Source: Pyrococcus kukulkanii (lineage in GTDB: Archaea; Methanobacteriota_B; Thermococci; Thermococcales; Thermococcaceae). From it: a stretch of DNA of 64,000 nt. The stretch lies in contig NZ_JARRIB010000004.1 of NCBI RefSeq assembly GCF_041647995.1, positions 168,842 to 232,841 of the forward strand, given 5' to 3'. The notes below the pieces were generated by a model. That model was given only the letters and a program-made list of their open reading frames with translations, was not told the origin of the DNA and made no database searches. Shown here piece by piece: positions 9,433 to 19,395 of this stretch; the stretch's first letter is position 1; the number at the start of each line of letters is the position of its first letter. Both the position numbers and the translations under genes were made by a program.

Positions 9433-10040
9433 GCTCTCACCCCCGCTATATAAAGGGCAATGGCTATTGCAAGCTGGTTCGAGAAGTTGTCATCAGGAGG
9501 TAACTCGTAAAGCTCAGCTAGGGTTCCAACGAGGGCACCCAGGAGTGCCATTTTAAGTCCTACTAATGGAGTTAAGATAAGCAAACCTGTAAGGAAATAT
9601 GCTAAGCTTCCCTCAACGCTCTTCCCGTTCTTAAATCTATGCCTTCCAAAGGGCTTTCCAATTATGGCGGCCATTGCATCTCCGAGGGTTGCAACAGCTA
9701 TGCTACCTATCGCGACCTCCCTCGGGAAGAAGTAAACTATTATCAGCGCGGCTACCGTAAAGTATATATGTGCCCCAATTCCCCTCCTCTCGTGCTCCCT
9801 TGCTATGCTGTCCACTTCCTTTTCAATCATGTTAATAACGCCATTTGGCAGACCAAGTTTTCTTTTTATCCTGTCTCTAAGCTCTTCGATTACCCTAAAA
9901 GGTTCTAGTGCCAAGAATATGATGAGAAAAGTTATGACAAAGCTCAGAGTAACTACTCGCCCAAAGAGGTAGTAGATTATCGGAACCGAGAGGCCAGTCA
10001 TGTGAAGGGCTTTCCTCTTTATCTCAACTTTTAAGCTCAT
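9429..10040 (-). CDS. dolichol/phytol kinase-like integral membrane protein
   Basis: Encodes 203 aa with five or six transmembrane helices. It begins with EIKRKALHMTG, and has LGDAMAAIIGKPFGRHR and KSVEGSLAYFLTG segments, the signature of the CTP-dependent dolichol kinase/phytol kinase/Dgk1 family. It probably phosphorylates an isoprenoid alcohol such as geranylgeraniol or dolichol in the membrane. It overlaps the HAD gene upstream by 17 nt and mfnA downstream by 4 nt. Confidence 0.78.
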   Translation of the reverse strand: MSLKVEIKRKALHMTGLSVPIIYYLFGRVVTLSFVITFLIIFLALEPFRVIEELRDRIKRKLGLPNGVINMIEKEVDSIAREHERRGIGAHIYFTVAALIIVYFFPREVAIGSIAVATLGDAMAAIIGKPFGRHRFKNGKSVEGSLAYFLTGLLILTPLVGLKMALLGALVGTLAELYELPPDDNFSNQLAIAIALYIAGVRA

Positions 10041-10710
10041 TCTTTATCACCTCTAATGCTTCACGCAAACTATTAACGACATAGTCCGCGTGCTTAGCTC
10101 TCCTCCCCTTGAAGTACCCTCTCCTCACTAGGATCGTCGTTGCGTGAATTGCCTTTCCTCCCTTCATGTCTGTATCGTCCCTATCTCCTATAACGAAAAC
10201 CGGCTCTTCCTTTGGGAAGGCCTTTCTCGCGAGCATGAAGTTGTAGGGCTCGTGCTTACTGTGGCCTGTCTCACCACTTATAATCACCTTGTCGAAATAC
10301 TCCATTATCCCAAGAACTTCAAGCTTCCTTCTCTGCCAAGTTGAAGATGAGTCGGTAACTAGAACTATCTTTGCATTCATCTTTTTTAGCTCGTTCAGGA
10401 AAGGAATGACATCGTCGTACAGCCTTAAGTTCGCAAAAAAAGTCCTATCAAACAGCTCCATCATCTTCCTGACTTCTTCCTTATCTATCTTTTTATAGAT
10501 CTTATCCATTACCCTGTTGAATATCTCCTCAAAATCAAGCACGTGCAACTCCCTTAATTCCTCAAGCTCCTTATACCTCTGCGTGATTATGTAAGCGAAC
10601 ATCTTAAACTTCCTAAGCCTCAACATGGTGGGAATAAGCCTAATTATCGCTATCCTCGCGGCATCCCAGGTGTTACATAGGGTATCATCAAGGTCGAGGA
10701 TTACTAGCAT
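10024..10710 (-). CDS. HAD-superfamily phosphatase/hydrolase
   Basis: Encodes 228 aa. HAD motif I is LDLDDTLCNTW (nucleophile Asp near residue 6, acid/base Asp two residues later), motif II is VTDSSS, motif III Lys lies in SKHEPYN, and motif IV is VIGDRDDTD. The helical cap sits between motifs I and II. It is the first gene of the minus-strand operon leading to RuBisCO. The substrate is unknown. Confidence 0.85.
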   Translation of the reverse strand: MLVILDLDDTLCNTWDAARIAIIRLIPTMLRLRKFKMFAYIITQRYKELEELRELHVLDFEEIFNRVMDKIYKKIDKEEVRKMMELFDRTFFANLRLYDDVIPFLNELKKMNAKIVLVTDSSSTWQRRKLEVLGIMEYFDKVIISGETGHSKHEPYNFMLARKAFPKEEPVFVIGDRDDTDMKGGKAIHATTILVRRGYFKGRRAKHADYVVNSLREALEVIKNELKS

Positions 10711-10724
10711 CGATAGTTGGAGGG

Positions 10725-10745
10725 GGATAAAGTATTATAAAGCCT
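10725..10745 (+). promoter_or_regulatory. TATA box for the 10763 gene
   Basis: The sequence gtattataaagcc near 10731-10743 is a good archaeal BRE/TATA element about 25 nt upstream of the ATG at 10763. No RBS is present, consistent with a leaderless mRNA. It sits in the 52-bp divergent gap shared with the HAD gene promoter. Confidence 0.5.
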
Positions 10746-10762
10746 GTCCCTAACTTCCTACC

Positions 10763-11011
10763 ATGAGGGGAGAGCTCCTCATAGTTACCGGAATCGTCCT
10801 AATTATGATAGGCTTCATGCTCGTGTTCCTGGGCACACTCATTTCGGCGTTTTCTCAGCCTCAAGAGGGTAATGTAGAGGCGGGAGGAGTAATAATGATT
10901 GGCCCAATTCCAATAGCATTTGGGACTAGGAAAGGGGTCACAATGGCTATGATACTCGCCGTAGTTCTAATGGCCCTGTGGGTAATCCTTGCACTGTTGA
11001 GGAGGATATGA
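10763..11011 (+). CDS. small membrane protein, DUF131-like
   Basis: Encodes 82 aa with two transmembrane helices (about residues 5-28 and 56-80) joined by a loop carrying GGVIMIGPIPIAFGT. This matches the DUF131 family found across Euryarchaeota, of unknown function. One nucleotide separates it from the antiporter gene that follows, so they are cotranscribed. Confidence 0.75.
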   Translation: MRGELLIVTGIVLIMIGFMLVFLGTLISAFSQPQEGNVEAGGVIMIGPIPIAFGTRKGVTMAMILAVVLMALWVILALLRRI

Positions 11012-11012
11012 C

Positions 11013-12185
11013 ATGAGTTATGTTCTTCACCTTTCGATTCTTCTTGTCGTGGCTAAGCTACTCGAATGGGTGTTCGAAAGGAAGAATGTACACCCAATAA
11101 TAGCCCATATACTCACTGGAATAGTTCTAGGTCCCTTCGTCCTTGGAATAGTAGAGCCTACGGAAGACCTTAGGGTTCTCGCGGAGTTTGGCCTTATAAT
11201 GATGATGCTCTACATGGGGTTAACGAGCAACTTCTCGGCTATAGCCCAGAACAAGCTAAAAGCGACCGTAGTTGCTTCCCTTGGAGTTGCATTTTCCTTC
11301 ATCTTGGGGTTTTCAACCGTTTGCCTATTCGGAAAGGGCATTACTGCAGCTTTGTTTGTTGGAGTAACCCTCGGAAACACGGCAATAGAAGTTACGAGCG
11401 GTGTCCTGGTTAAGGAGAGGGTTAAGAGGGAAATATCTTCGGTGTTAATGGGAGCCGCGTTCGCCGATGATATAATAGCAGTTTACCTTATAGGCCTCCT
11501 AACGGGATTAACTAAGGGGGAGTTCTCCCTAATTTCGTTCATCCTGCTTACTGTTAAGATCGTTGTGTTCATGCTCTCCATTCTACTGCTTTCTGAGTTA
11601 GTATTTAAGAGATCTAGGAAGTTTTACCAGCTGATAAAAGACTTGCATGTGTTCTTCACATTTACAATCGTGTTGACCTTTGCGCTGGCCGTTATAGCTG
11701 AGAATATAGGGCTAAATCAGATAATTGGAGCGTATTTAGCAGGATTAACAATAAGTAGACTTAGGGAGAGAAAGGACCCACTGATAATCAGCAGAATAAA
11801 GCTTAATGAGCTGATAAACGACCTTGAGATAGTCCTTACGGAGTTCTTCATTCCTCTCTTCTTCATATTTGTAGGCCTAATGTTCAACCCAGACGTATCT
11901 GAAATAAGCATCCCCATGATTATCCTACTCTATGTCTCAGCTGTCCTTGGAAAGTTAATTGGCTGTGGCTTGGGTATGAAGGTATTTGGAGCTTCATGGA
12001 GGGATTCAATATTAGTTGGAATTGGAATGGGTGGTAGAGGTAGCCTGGAGCTCGCCATACTAAAGTTTGGCCTTGAGAACGGTCTAATTGATGAAGGATT
12101 ATTTGCCATGGTAGTTATAGTTTCCATGCTTACCGCCTTAACGACCCCGATATTCTTCAGGCACGCTGTGAGGAAACTTTCTTAA
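11013..12185 (+). CDS. CPA2-family cation/proton antiporter (Na+/H+ exchanger)
   Basis: Encodes 390 aa with about 12 transmembrane helices and no C-terminal TrkA domain. Family features are HPIIAHILTGIVLGPFVLG near the N-terminus, the paired acidic residues FADDIIAVYLIG in the ion-binding helix, and GMGGRGSLELA. It exchanges Na+ or K+ for H+ across the cytoplasmic membrane. The gene lies 34 nt upstream of herA, so partial cotranscription is possible. Confidence 0.87.
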   Translation: MSYVLHLSILLVVAKLLEWVFERKNVHPIIAHILTGIVLGPFVLGIVEPTEDLRVLAEFGLIMMMLYMGLTSNFSAIAQNKLKATVVASLGVAFSFILGFSTVCLFGKGITAALFVGVTLGNTAIEVTSGVLVKERVKREISSVLMGAAFADDIIAVYLIGLLTGLTKGEFSLISFILLTVKIVVFMLSILLLSELVFKRSRKFYQLIKDLHVFFTFTIVLTFALAVIAENIGLNQIIGAYLAGLTISRLRERKDPLIISRIKLNELINDLEIVLTEFFIPLFFIFVGLMFNPDVSEISIPMIILLYVSAVLGKLIGCGLGMKVFGASWRDSILVGIGMGGRGSLELAILKFGLENGLIDEGLFAMVVIVSMLTALTTPIFFRHAVRKLS

Positions 12186-12219
12186 GATCCTAGATGGTAA
12201 GGGATAGAGGGGTTTCAAT

Positions 12220-13869
12220 ATGATAAGCGAGGGAGATAGAATAGGTATCGTTAAGGGAGAGGCAAGCTTTACAATGTACGAGTTCTCCGTTGATCCTAGG
12301 GCTGACATATCATTTGGCGAATTCGTGGTTACAAAGAACAGAGCTGGAGAGTGGGTTCTCGGCACGGTTAGGAACATAAAAAATGTCAACTGGCTTCTTT
12401 CCAGCGCGAAGAGTAATTTCAACTCCCTTATATTGGACGTTGAAGACTATGGAGAGAGCATTCACGAAAATGAGGAAGTTGTTGCCACCGTGAGAATCCT
12501 GGGCAAGGTTAACGGAGGGGAGCTCGCTCCAAACAGGGTTCCAGTTAAGAATGGTGAGAGCGTTTACAAGGCCTCAGATGAGATACTCAAGCAACTCTAC
12601 GAGCCTAACGGAGCTAGCATTGAAGTTGGAACTCTCCTCTTAAGGGAAAACGTCCCTATAAAGCTCGACGTTAATGAGCTAGTCTCGAGGCACTTCGCGG
12701 TTCTTGCGGTAACAGGTGCAGGTAAGAGCAACGCCGTGGCGGTCATGATAAAGGGGCTAGTGGAAGACATAGGAGGAACTGTTGTTGTTCTCGATCCCCA
12801 CGGTGATTATGTGAACTTGAAGCTACCAGAAACGGGGAATTCATTGGTGAACATCATAGAGGGGAAGATAAAGGTAGATGAGCTAGACTCAGAAGAATTA
12901 GCGGATTTGCTGGAGGTAAGATCAACGGCCTCAATTCAGAGGGAATTCTTGGCGAGAGCTTGGGAGACGATCCAGCATGAGAACAAGGAGCTTGGTGGCG
13001 CTCTTCTCCTTGAAGAGCTCGAGAAAACGCTGAGGGAGTGGATAACCAAAAGGATGATCAAGTACTGGGATGAAAAGAAACAGAGGTACGTTACAGAGGA
13101 ACTAAAGAGCGACAGGATAGAGACGATAAGGGGGATAATATTCAGGATAAGGAGGTTCCTGAGGAACTATGGAGCTTTCGTGACGAGCGAAAATTTAGTT
13201 GCGGCAATAAGGCCCGGGATGGTGAATGTAATAGACCTCGGGCCCTTGGATGAGCTACAGATGAAGGTTATAGTTGGAAAGTTCCTTCAGGAGGTTTTCG
13301 AGGCGAGAGTTGAGTATGAAAAAGCAAGGAAGAACTTCATGAGAACGGGAGACAGAGAATACGAAAAGATAATGGACGAGATAAGGCAGAAGTACCCGGC
13401 CTTGGCCTACCCAATTCTGATAATAGTTGAAGAAGCCCACATATTCGCACCCCAGGGGGAGGAAAATGATGCTGCAAGGATCATGGGGAGAATAGCAAGG
13501 GAGGGGAGAAAATTTGGAGTTGGTTTGGGAGTTGTTTCCCAGAGGCCAAGCAAGCTGAATGAGGACATACTCAGCCAGATGAACACGAAGATAATCCTTA
13601 AGATAGTCAACCCGAGGGATCAGGAGTACGTGCTGAGGGCTAGTGAGCAACTAAGCAGGGATCTAATGGACGATATAGCTGGATTAGGGAAGGGAGAGGC
13701 CGTGATTGTTGGACAAGCAATAAAGGTTCCAGCCCTCGTTAAGATATACAACTTCAAGGAGCTTAAAGGAAAAGCTGGAAAGGGAGAGTACGGTGGAGAG
13801 GACATTGGAGTCGTTGACAGGTGGGCGGAGATGAAGGTTGAGGAAATAGACTATACAGTTGACTTCTGA
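12220..13869 (+). CDS. herA: HerA DNA end-resection ATPase/helicase
   Basis: Encodes 549 aa. An N-terminal HAS barrel (about 1-110) precedes a RecA/FtsK-like ATPase core with Walker A VTGAGKS at about 164-170, Walker B IIVEEAH, and the sensor region [19 protein letters not shown]. HerA forms a hexameric bipolar translocase that drives the NurA nuclease, with Mre11-Rad50, to make 3' single-stranded ends for RadA recombination. GAGGGG lies before the ATG. It is the first gene of herA-mre11-rad50-nurA. Confidence 0.97.
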   Translation: MISEGDRIGIVKGEASFTMYEFSVDPRADISFGEFVVTKNRAGEWVLGTVRNIKNVNWLLSSAKSNFNSLILDVEDYGESIHENEEVVATVRILGKVNGGELAPNRVPVKNGESVYKASDEILKQLYEPNGASIEVGTLLLRENVPIKLDVNELVSRHFAVLAVTGAGKSNAVAVMIKGLVEDIGGTVVVLDPHGDYVNLKLPETGNSLVNIIEGKIKVDELDSEELADLLEVRSTASIQREFLARAWETIQHENKELGGALLLEELEKTLREWITKRMIKYWDEKKQRYVTEELKSDRIETIRGIIFRIRRFLRNYGAFVTSENLVAAIRPGMVNVIDLGPLDELQMKVIVGKFLQEVFEARVEYEKARKNFMRTGDREYEKIMDEIRQKYPALAYPILIIVEEAHIFAPQGEENDAARIMGRIAREGRKFGVGLGVVSQRPSKLNEDILSQMNTKIILKIVNPRDQEYVLRASEQLSRDLMDDIAGLGKGEAVIVGQAIKVPALVKIYNFKELKGKAGKGEYGGEDIGVVDRWAEMKVEEIDYTVDF

Positions 13870-13879
13870 GGGTGAAAGC

Positions 13880-15109
13880 ATGAAGTTTGCTCACATTGCC
13901 GATGTTCACCTTGGATATGAGCAGTTTAACAGGCCTCAAAGAGCTGGGGAATTCGCAGATGCATTTAGGAGAGCCCTGGAAATATGCGTTGAGGAGGATG
14001 TAGACTTTATACTCATTGCTGGAGACCTCTTTCACTCAAGCAGGCCTTCCCCAGGAACGATAAAGAAAGCTATAGAGCTCCTGCAAATTCCAAAGCAGAA
14101 TGATATCCCAGTATTTGCGATAGAGGGAAACCACGATAGAACCCAGAGGGGTCCTTCAATTCTCCACCTTCTTGAGGATCTCGCTCTGTTAAACGTAGTT
14201 GGAATAAGAGGGGAGAGGGTCAATAATGGTTACTTGAAGAGTGAGAGATTGGGAAGTCAATGGCTCGTCAAGGGTGAGTGTTGCGGTGTCGAAATACATG
14301 GGATGAAGTACATGAGCCCTGCATGGTTCGAGGCAAACCTAAACATGTTTAAGAGGATTTTCCAGGGTTCAAAGAACGCGATACTAATGTTGCATCAGGG
14401 AATAAAGGAGATAGCTGAGAGCACATTTTACGGTCAGGGCGGAGAGATAATCCTCTCGGATCTACCTAAGGGCTACTCCTACTATGCCCTGGGTCACATC
14501 CACAAGAGGTACGAAACTACGTACGAGGGTTCCCCGGTAGTTTACCCGGGATCCCTCGAGAGGTGGGACTTTGGAGATTTCGAGAGAAGGTACACTTGGG
14601 ATGGAGTCAAGTTCAGGGAAACTGTGGGATGGGAGAAGGGCTTCTACATCGTCGAGAACTTCAGGCCCAGATTCATGAAAATAGAGGCGAGACCATTCAT
14701 AGACGTTCAAATTAAGGGTAGCGATACCGAGATTAAGAAGGCAATAAAACTCGCAGTCCCCCTCATTCCTAAGAACGCGTACGTTAGATTTCACATAAAG
14801 TGGAGGAGGCCCTTCGATGTCGAGTGGATAAAGGATATTGTGAAAGCGGAGTACGTGAAGATACACACCATTCTAGAAGGAGGAAGAGTTATTGATGATA
14901 TAAAAGATGGGAACATAAGCGAGTTCTTTAGTGAGGAGGAGTGGAGGATAATAGAAGCCCTCAGCGAGAGGGACTTTAACGAAGACGAAGTCATTATGCT
15001 CCTCTCGGGCATTCCCAAGAGGGAAGAGAGGAAAGAAGAAAAGAAGGAGATTAAGAAAATTAGCAGGCCGAAAAATCCTGGGGATCTGCTTTCTTGGATT
15101 AAAGGGTGA
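13880..15109 (+). CDS. mre11: Mre11 double-strand break repair nuclease
   Basis: Encodes 409 aa. Mn2+-dependent phosphoesterase motifs are complete: D8 and H10 (ADVHLGY), D49 (AGDLFH), N and H in [11 protein letters not shown], and GHIHKR. The C-terminal part beyond about residue 330 is the Rad50-binding and basic tail. The ATG at 13880 is chosen for GGGTGA 4 nt upstream; a longer frame from 13859 lacks this. It acts as 3'-5' exonuclease/endonuclease with Rad50 at DNA ends. It lies 10 nt after herA. Confidence 0.97.
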   Translation: MKFAHIADVHLGYEQFNRPQRAGEFADAFRRALEICVEEDVDFILIAGDLFHSSRPSPGTIKKAIELLQIPKQNDIPVFAIEGNHDRTQRGPSILHLLEDLALLNVVGIRGERVNNGYLKSERLGSQWLVKGECCGVEIHGMKYMSPAWFEANLNMFKRIFQGSKNAILMLHQGIKEIAESTFYGQGGEIILSDLPKGYSYYALGHIHKRYETTYEGSPVVYPGSLERWDFGDFERRYTWDGVKFRETVGWEKGFYIVENFRPRFMKIEARPFIDVQIKGSDTEIKKAIKLAVPLIPKNAYVRFHIKWRRPFDVEWIKDIVKAEYVKIHTILEGGRVIDDIKDGNISEFFSEEEWRIIEALSERDFNEDEVIMLLSGIPKREERKEEKKEIKKISRPKNPGDLLSWIKG

Positions 15110-15114
15110 GAATT

Positions 15115-17751
15115 ATGAAGATTGAGAGGGTTAAAGTTCAGAACTTCCGCTCACATAGGGAAACCGAAGTCATCTTCAAAGATGGGATAAACCTGATAAT
15201 AGGCCAAAACGGTTCTGGAAAAAGTTCCCTTCTTGACGCAATTCTCGTGGGCTTGTACTGGCCAAAGGCCAGCAAGAAAGGCCTTCAAAAGAAGGACTTT
15301 ACGAGGGTAGGGACGAGGGGGGCGAAGATAGAAATATTCTTCGAACACGATGGGATAAAGTACTGGTTGCTAAGGGACATGGCAAGGAACGTTGCCTACC
15401 TCAAGAGGCTTGAGAACGGGGAGTGGAAGCACGTGACAGAACCGACAATGGAAAGTGTTGCTAACTTCATGGAGAGATTAGTTCCCCTCGAGATATTCAG
15501 AAACGCGATTTACGTTAGGCAAGGGGAGATAGAAGCCATTCTTGAGAGCGATGATGCCAGAGACAGGATCGTCAAGAAGATTCTGAACTTGGACAAGGTG
15601 GAAATGGCATATGAAAACCTCAGAGGATTAATAAAGTACATCAAGAGGAGGATACAGGATAGGGAGGCATTCATAGAGAGAACTAAAACGATAGATTCTT
15701 CAATTAATTCACTCGAGAAGAGCCTCGTTGAAGTTTTAAAGGAGATAAAGGATGTTGAATCCAAACTGCCGGAATTGAAGAGAGAAGCTCGTGAGCTTGA
15801 GAAGAAAGATAAGGAGTTGGATGCCCTAAAGGAAGAAATTGTGAGGAGTGAGCTGAACCTAGAAAAGCTCAATTCGAAGAGGAGGGGACTCGAGGAGAAG
15901 ATAAAAGCATTGGAAAAGAAAATTGAGGAGAGAAACAAAAGAATCAAGGAGCTTGAAGAGGTGACGAAAGCGCTTGGAGAGCTCGAAGAGAAGGAGAAAA
16001 GATTCCAAAAACTCAAGGAGTTCAGGGAGATCTACATAAAGGAGAAGTCCCAGGGAGAGAAGGAGCTCGAAAGAGTTGAGAGCCAAATAGAAAACATTGA
16101 AGGCAGGTTGGAGGACATTGCCGAGAAAGAAGAGGAGGCTAAGAGACTAAGAGAAGAGCTAAGGAAACTTGAGCAGGCTAAAGAAGAGTTTGAAAAGGTT
16201 GTTAAGGAATATGAGGAAATGAAATCAAAGCTACTTCAACTGAAACGACTGAAAGCTAAGCTGAAAGGCATCGATCCAAGGGAGATACCAGCTAAAATAG
16301 AGAAGCTCGAAAAGGAGAGGGAAAATATCATTGAAGAACTCAGCGAGCTCAAGTCAAGAAAGGGAGAGCTCTTCCAGAGGAGAAGAGATAGGGAAAAGGC
16401 CATTGAAGAGCTCAAAAAAGCAAGGGGGAAGTGCCCAGTTTGTGGAAGGGAGCTTACGGAGGAGCATAAAAGGGAGCTACTCCAGCGGTACTCCCTCGAG
16501 GTCAGGAAGATCGGAGAAGAACTCGTAAGCCTTTCCAAAAGAGAAGAAGAGCTGAATAGGGAATTTGAGCGGATTGAGAGGGATCTAAAAGAGCTCAGGG
16601 GATTAAAGAGCATTGCTGAGGACTTGATAGTCCTTGAGGAGAGTCTCAAGGAAGTAAGCATTGATGAGCTCGAGGAAAAGAAGAAGGAGTATGAAGAGAT
16701 CAGGCAGAGGATAAGTAGCATAAAGGGCAAGCTCTCAGAGCTCGAAAAGGAGCTCAGACTTAAAGAGGCCTTTGAAAGGAAGCTTGAGAGACTGAAAACT
16801 ATTAGGGATGAGGTTATATCAAGACTAGGGACCTTGGAAGAGGATTTAAGATCCCTGGGGTTCTCCACCCTAGAAGAACTGGAAGGGGAGATTAGAGAAC
16901 TTGAGAAATTCCATGCTGAGTACATTAGGGCAAAGAAAGCTGAGGAGGATCTTAAGAGAGAGTTAAACCTGCTGAGAATGGACAGAAAGGAACTCGATGT
17001 TGCGTTTGAGGAGCTTGCAGAAGTTGAGGAGGATATAGAGGGGCTTGAGAGAAGGATAAGAGACCTCAAGAACAAATACAGTCAAGGAGAGCACTTGAAA
17101 GTAAAGGAAGAGCTTCAAAGGAAAAAGGAGATCATTAGCGCCATGAATGCGAAGCTTGAGGAGCTGAAGAAGAGAGAGGAGGAGACAAAGAGATCACTTG
17201 AGGAGCTGAAGAAGCAGAGAGGAGAGAGAGAAAAGGCCGAAGAAGAAGTCAGGGTGTTAAAGAATGCTTTAAAGCGTGCAGAGTCCCTGAGGGATAAGAT
17301 AAAGATGTACAAAACCATCATCAAGGAAGAAGCTCTGAGGAGGATAGGAGAAATAGCAAGTGAAATATTTGCTGAATTCACGGAAGGAAAGTACTCGCAG
17401 GTCATCGTTAAGGCCGAAGAAAATAAAGTGAAGCTTTTTGTTGTCTATGATGGAAAGGAGATGCCCCTAACGTTCCTCAGCGGGGGAGAGAAGATAGCTC
17501 TAGGTCTTGCCTTTAGGCTCGCGATGTCTATGTATCTAATCGGAAAGATGAGTCTCCTAATCCTTGACGAGCCAACCCCCTATCTTGATGAGGAAAGGAG
17601 GAGAAAGCTCGTGGAGATAATGGAAAGGCACCTGAGAAAGATATCCCAAGTTATAATAGTGTCACACGACGAAGAACTCAGAGATGCGGCTGATTACGTC
17701 ATAAAGCTAAACTTGGAGAATGGCGTTTCCGTCCTTACCATCATGGGGTGA
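15115..17751 (+). CDS. rad50: Rad50 DNA double-strand break repair ATPase
   Basis: Encodes 878 aa, close to the usual length for Pyrococcus. Walker A GQNGSGKSS lies near residues 31-39, the zinc hook C440-P-V-C443 is at the apex of a very long Glu/Lys-rich antiparallel coiled coil (about 170-750), then the ABC signature FLSGGEK and Walker B LLILDEPTPYLDEE. The ATG at 15115 has GGTGA 5 nt upstream; a GTG at 15106 is less likely. It tethers DNA ends and controls Mre11 by ATP binding. The purine-rich coding strand produces long serine-rich antisense frames that are not genes. Confidence 0.97.
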   Translation: MKIERVKVQNFRSHRETEVIFKDGINLIIGQNGSGKSSLLDAILVGLYWPKASKKGLQKKDFTRVGTRGAKIEIFFEHDGIKYWLLRDMARNVAYLKRLENGEWKHVTEPTMESVANFMERLVPLEIFRNAIYVRQGEIEAILESDDARDRIVKKILNLDKVEMAYENLRGLIKYIKRRIQDREAFIERTKTIDSSINSLEKSLVEVLKEIKDVESKLPELKREARELEKKDKELDALKEEIVRSELNLEKLNSKRRGLEEKIKALEKKIEERNKRIKELEEVTKALGELEEKEKRFQKLKEFREIYIKEKSQGEKELERVESQIENIEGRLEDIAEKEEEAKRLREELRKLEQAKEEFEKVVKEYEEMKSKLLQLKRLKAKLKGIDPREIPAKIEKLEKERENIIEELSELKSRKGELFQRRRDREKAIEELKKARGKCPVCGRELTEEHKRELLQRYSLEVRKIGEELVSLSKREEELNREFERIERDLKELRGLKSIAEDLIVLEESLKEVSIDELEEKKKEYEEIRQRISSIKGKLSELEKELRLKEAFERKLERLKTIRDEVISRLGTLEEDLRSLGFSTLEELEGEIRELEKFHAEYIRAKKAEEDLKRELNLLRMDRKELDVAFEELAEVEEDIEGLERRIRDLKNKYSQGEHLKVKEELQRKKEIISAMNAKLEELKKREEETKRSLEELKKQRGEREKAEEEVRVLKNALKRAESLRDKIKMYKTIIKEEALRRIGEIASEIFAEFTEGKYSQVIVKAEENKVKLFVVYDGKEMPLTFLSGGEKIALGLAFRLAMSMYLIGKMSLLILDEPTPYLDEERRRKLVEIMERHLRKISQVIIVSHDEELRDAADYVIKLNLENGVSVLTIMG

Positions 17752-17756
17752 TGCTG

Positions 17757-19100
17757 ATGCTCCTCACAAACGGCAGAGTTAATAGGATTGCCGATACCCT
17801 TCTTGAGCAACTGGAAAATACTCTGAGTTCAATAAACAAAGGTGAGTTGCTCAGATCTTGGAAAGACTTGCCATCCCCTATCAAGTCTAAAGTTTACGCC
17901 ATAGATGGGAGTAGAAGCGTTTCAAGGCTAAGCGGGACTGTAATATACTTTCTCTCATCCTTTGCTGTTGGAACAGGAAAGCAGTACAGGCTTGTGTACG
18001 CCAATGCCATGAGGTACAACTATGGAGTTTCTGATCAGATAATAAGGATGCAGATGGAGACTCTCGAGAACATGCTCGGCTATCTGGCAGGTAAAAAGCT
18101 CGGGAGGGAAGGGATAATCCTCATGGACGGAACCCTTACTGGCTCTGTAATAAGACCTCCTGTGTATCCCAAAGATATAGAAAGCATGAGCATACTCAGA
18201 TCGATACTTGAAGAGGAAATATTCGACGAATTGGTTGCAGAATTTTTGGGGGATTTAGCTGAGCACTATTCCAAGATCGAAGAGGAGTTAAACTCAAGTG
18301 GGCAGAGCGATTCCCCCCTTAAGGCTGATGAGTCTGTAAAGAAGTTTGAGAAGGAGTACCTCCAGAAGACGATATTTGGCTACCTAGAGGGAAAGGTCAG
18401 GGTAAAGGTTAGAATGGAGGACATCAAGAGGAAGAGCATTCCCGTTACAGTTCTAGAGAAAGCTGTTGAAAAAGGAAAGCCTTTAGAAAAGTTAGTTGAA
18501 GAGATAAAGAGGGGAGAAGTTGAAATATATGTGAGCAGAGAGGACTTGCTTGATGCCCTACACGTTCTCCTTACCTACCTTGAGTACTTGTATTCGCTTG
18601 ACAAGTTGCTCAGTCTCAATAAGGTAGCCTATGTTGCCAAGAGCTTCTACACGAGGAGCTTAGCTGAGAGACTTGGGCTTGAGGTCGTTGATACTGCACT
18701 ACTCGATATAATCATGAGAAATATCCTGGGAAGTGAAAGGGAGGGGTACCTTGATCTTGAGCCAATAAGGCCAAAGCATGAAATTCCCAATTACCTTCTC
18801 AAGCACTTCAAGAACATCGAGGATATCCTCTCCCAGGGAATAAACGTAGCCTACGTGAGGTTCGAGAGGGGGGATGTGATCTACATGGTTCAGTCGAACA
18901 GGAAGATCGAGGAAATCCTACCAGAGATGCTCTATCACAAGGCCGGAGGCTACTTAAGACCTCTACAACTTGCCCATCACGGTGTTAAGATCTCATACAA
19001 GGAGGCTAAAGCAAACCTTGCAATACTAATAAACATGCTGAGGGCCAAGGATCCTAATTTGAAGATATTCGTAAAGTACGGAAGGGCACCGCTTGAGTAG
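17757..19100 (+). CDS. nurA: NurA 5'-3' DNA nuclease
   Basis: Encodes about 447 aa. Family motifs include the metal-binding Asp in VYAIDGSRSV near residue 50 and a second in IILMDGTLTG near residue 125, plus a C-terminal GVKISYKEA segment. NurA degrades the 5' strand with HerA during end resection. The ATG at 17757 is preferred with GGGGTG 6 nt upstream; an ATG at 17751 and a GTG at 17748 also overlap the rad50 stop. It is the last gene of the four-gene cluster. Confidence 0.93.
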   Translation: MLLTNGRVNRIADTLLEQLENTLSSINKGELLRSWKDLPSPIKSKVYAIDGSRSVSRLSGTVIYFLSSFAVGTGKQYRLVYANAMRYNYGVSDQIIRMQMETLENMLGYLAGKKLGREGIILMDGTLTGSVIRPPVYPKDIESMSILRSILEEEIFDELVAEFLGDLAEHYSKIEEELNSSGQSDSPLKADESVKKFEKEYLQKTIFGYLEGKVRVKVRMEDIKRKSIPVTVLEKAVEKGKPLEKLVEEIKRGEVEIYVSREDLLDALHVLLTYLEYLYSLDKLLSLNKVAYVAKSFYTRSLAERLGLEVVDTALLDIIMRNILGSEREGYLDLEPIRPKHEIPNYLLKHFKNIEDILSQGINVAYVRFERGDVIYMVQSNRKIEEILPEMLYHKAGGYLRPLQLAHHGVKISYKEAKANLAILINMLRAKDPNLKIFVKYGRAPLE

Positions 19101-19261
19101 TCGACCTCCAAGTTGGCAGTCAGCGAATAGGTCTCTAGTGCCTCAAGGCAACAGCACAAACTGGTTTGAGCTTGATAACTAGTTCAACTATCATTTCCTG
19201 TCGTAATAATTTAGGAAATGCTATTTTGGAGATACAGGTAGGTTCGCACTCTCCGCAAAGC
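19101..19261. other. spacer between nurA and the tRNA gene, with an inverted repeat
   Basis: No gene is evident. At 19192-19220 the arms CATTTCCT and AGGAAATG form a perfect 8-bp inverted repeat with a 13-nt AT-rich spacer. It could be a weak transcription end structure or a protein site; nothing decides this. Confidence 0.35.
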
Positions 19262-19268
19262 TTATATA
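19262..19268 (+). promoter_or_regulatory. TATA box for tRNA-Gly
   Basis: AGCTTATATACC centres a TATA element about 30 nt upstream of the mature tRNA 5' end. It is the only good promoter before the downstream methyltransferase gene. Confidence 0.7.
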
Positions 19269-19297
19269 CCCTCTAAAAAATAGGTGGTTCTGGACGT

Positions 19298-19375
19298 GCG
19301 GTGGTAGTCTAGCCTGGTCTAGGACGCCGGCCTCCCAAGCCGGCGACCCGGGTTCAAATCCCGGCCACCGCACCA
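19298..19375 (+). tRNA. tRNA-Gly (anticodon CCC)
   Basis: A complete cloverleaf of 78 nt including an encoded CCA end. The acceptor stem GCGGTGG pairs with CCACCGC. The anticodon loop CTCCCAA is closed by GCCGG-rich arms, giving anticodon CCC. The T arm is CCCGG-GTTCAAATC-CCGG. Discriminator base A. No intron. A six-T run at 19379-19384 follows directly. Confidence 0.97.
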
Positions 19376-19378
19376 CAC

Positions 19379-19384
19379 TTTTTT
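19379..19384 (+). terminator. oligo-T tract after tRNA-Gly
   Basis: Six consecutive T residues directly after the CCA end, typical of archaeal transcription termination. It is immediately followed by the RBS of the methyltransferase gene, so termination is probably incomplete. Confidence 0.45.
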
Positions 19385-19395
19385 GAGGGAGGAAA

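Noticed and set aside
15510..17405. Long serine-rich frames on the minus strand opposite rad50
   Set aside because: They arise because the Rad50 coiled coil is coded by purine-rich GAR/AAR codons, whose complement reads as Ser/Leu/Phe. No RBS, no recognisable domain, and rad50 is certain.
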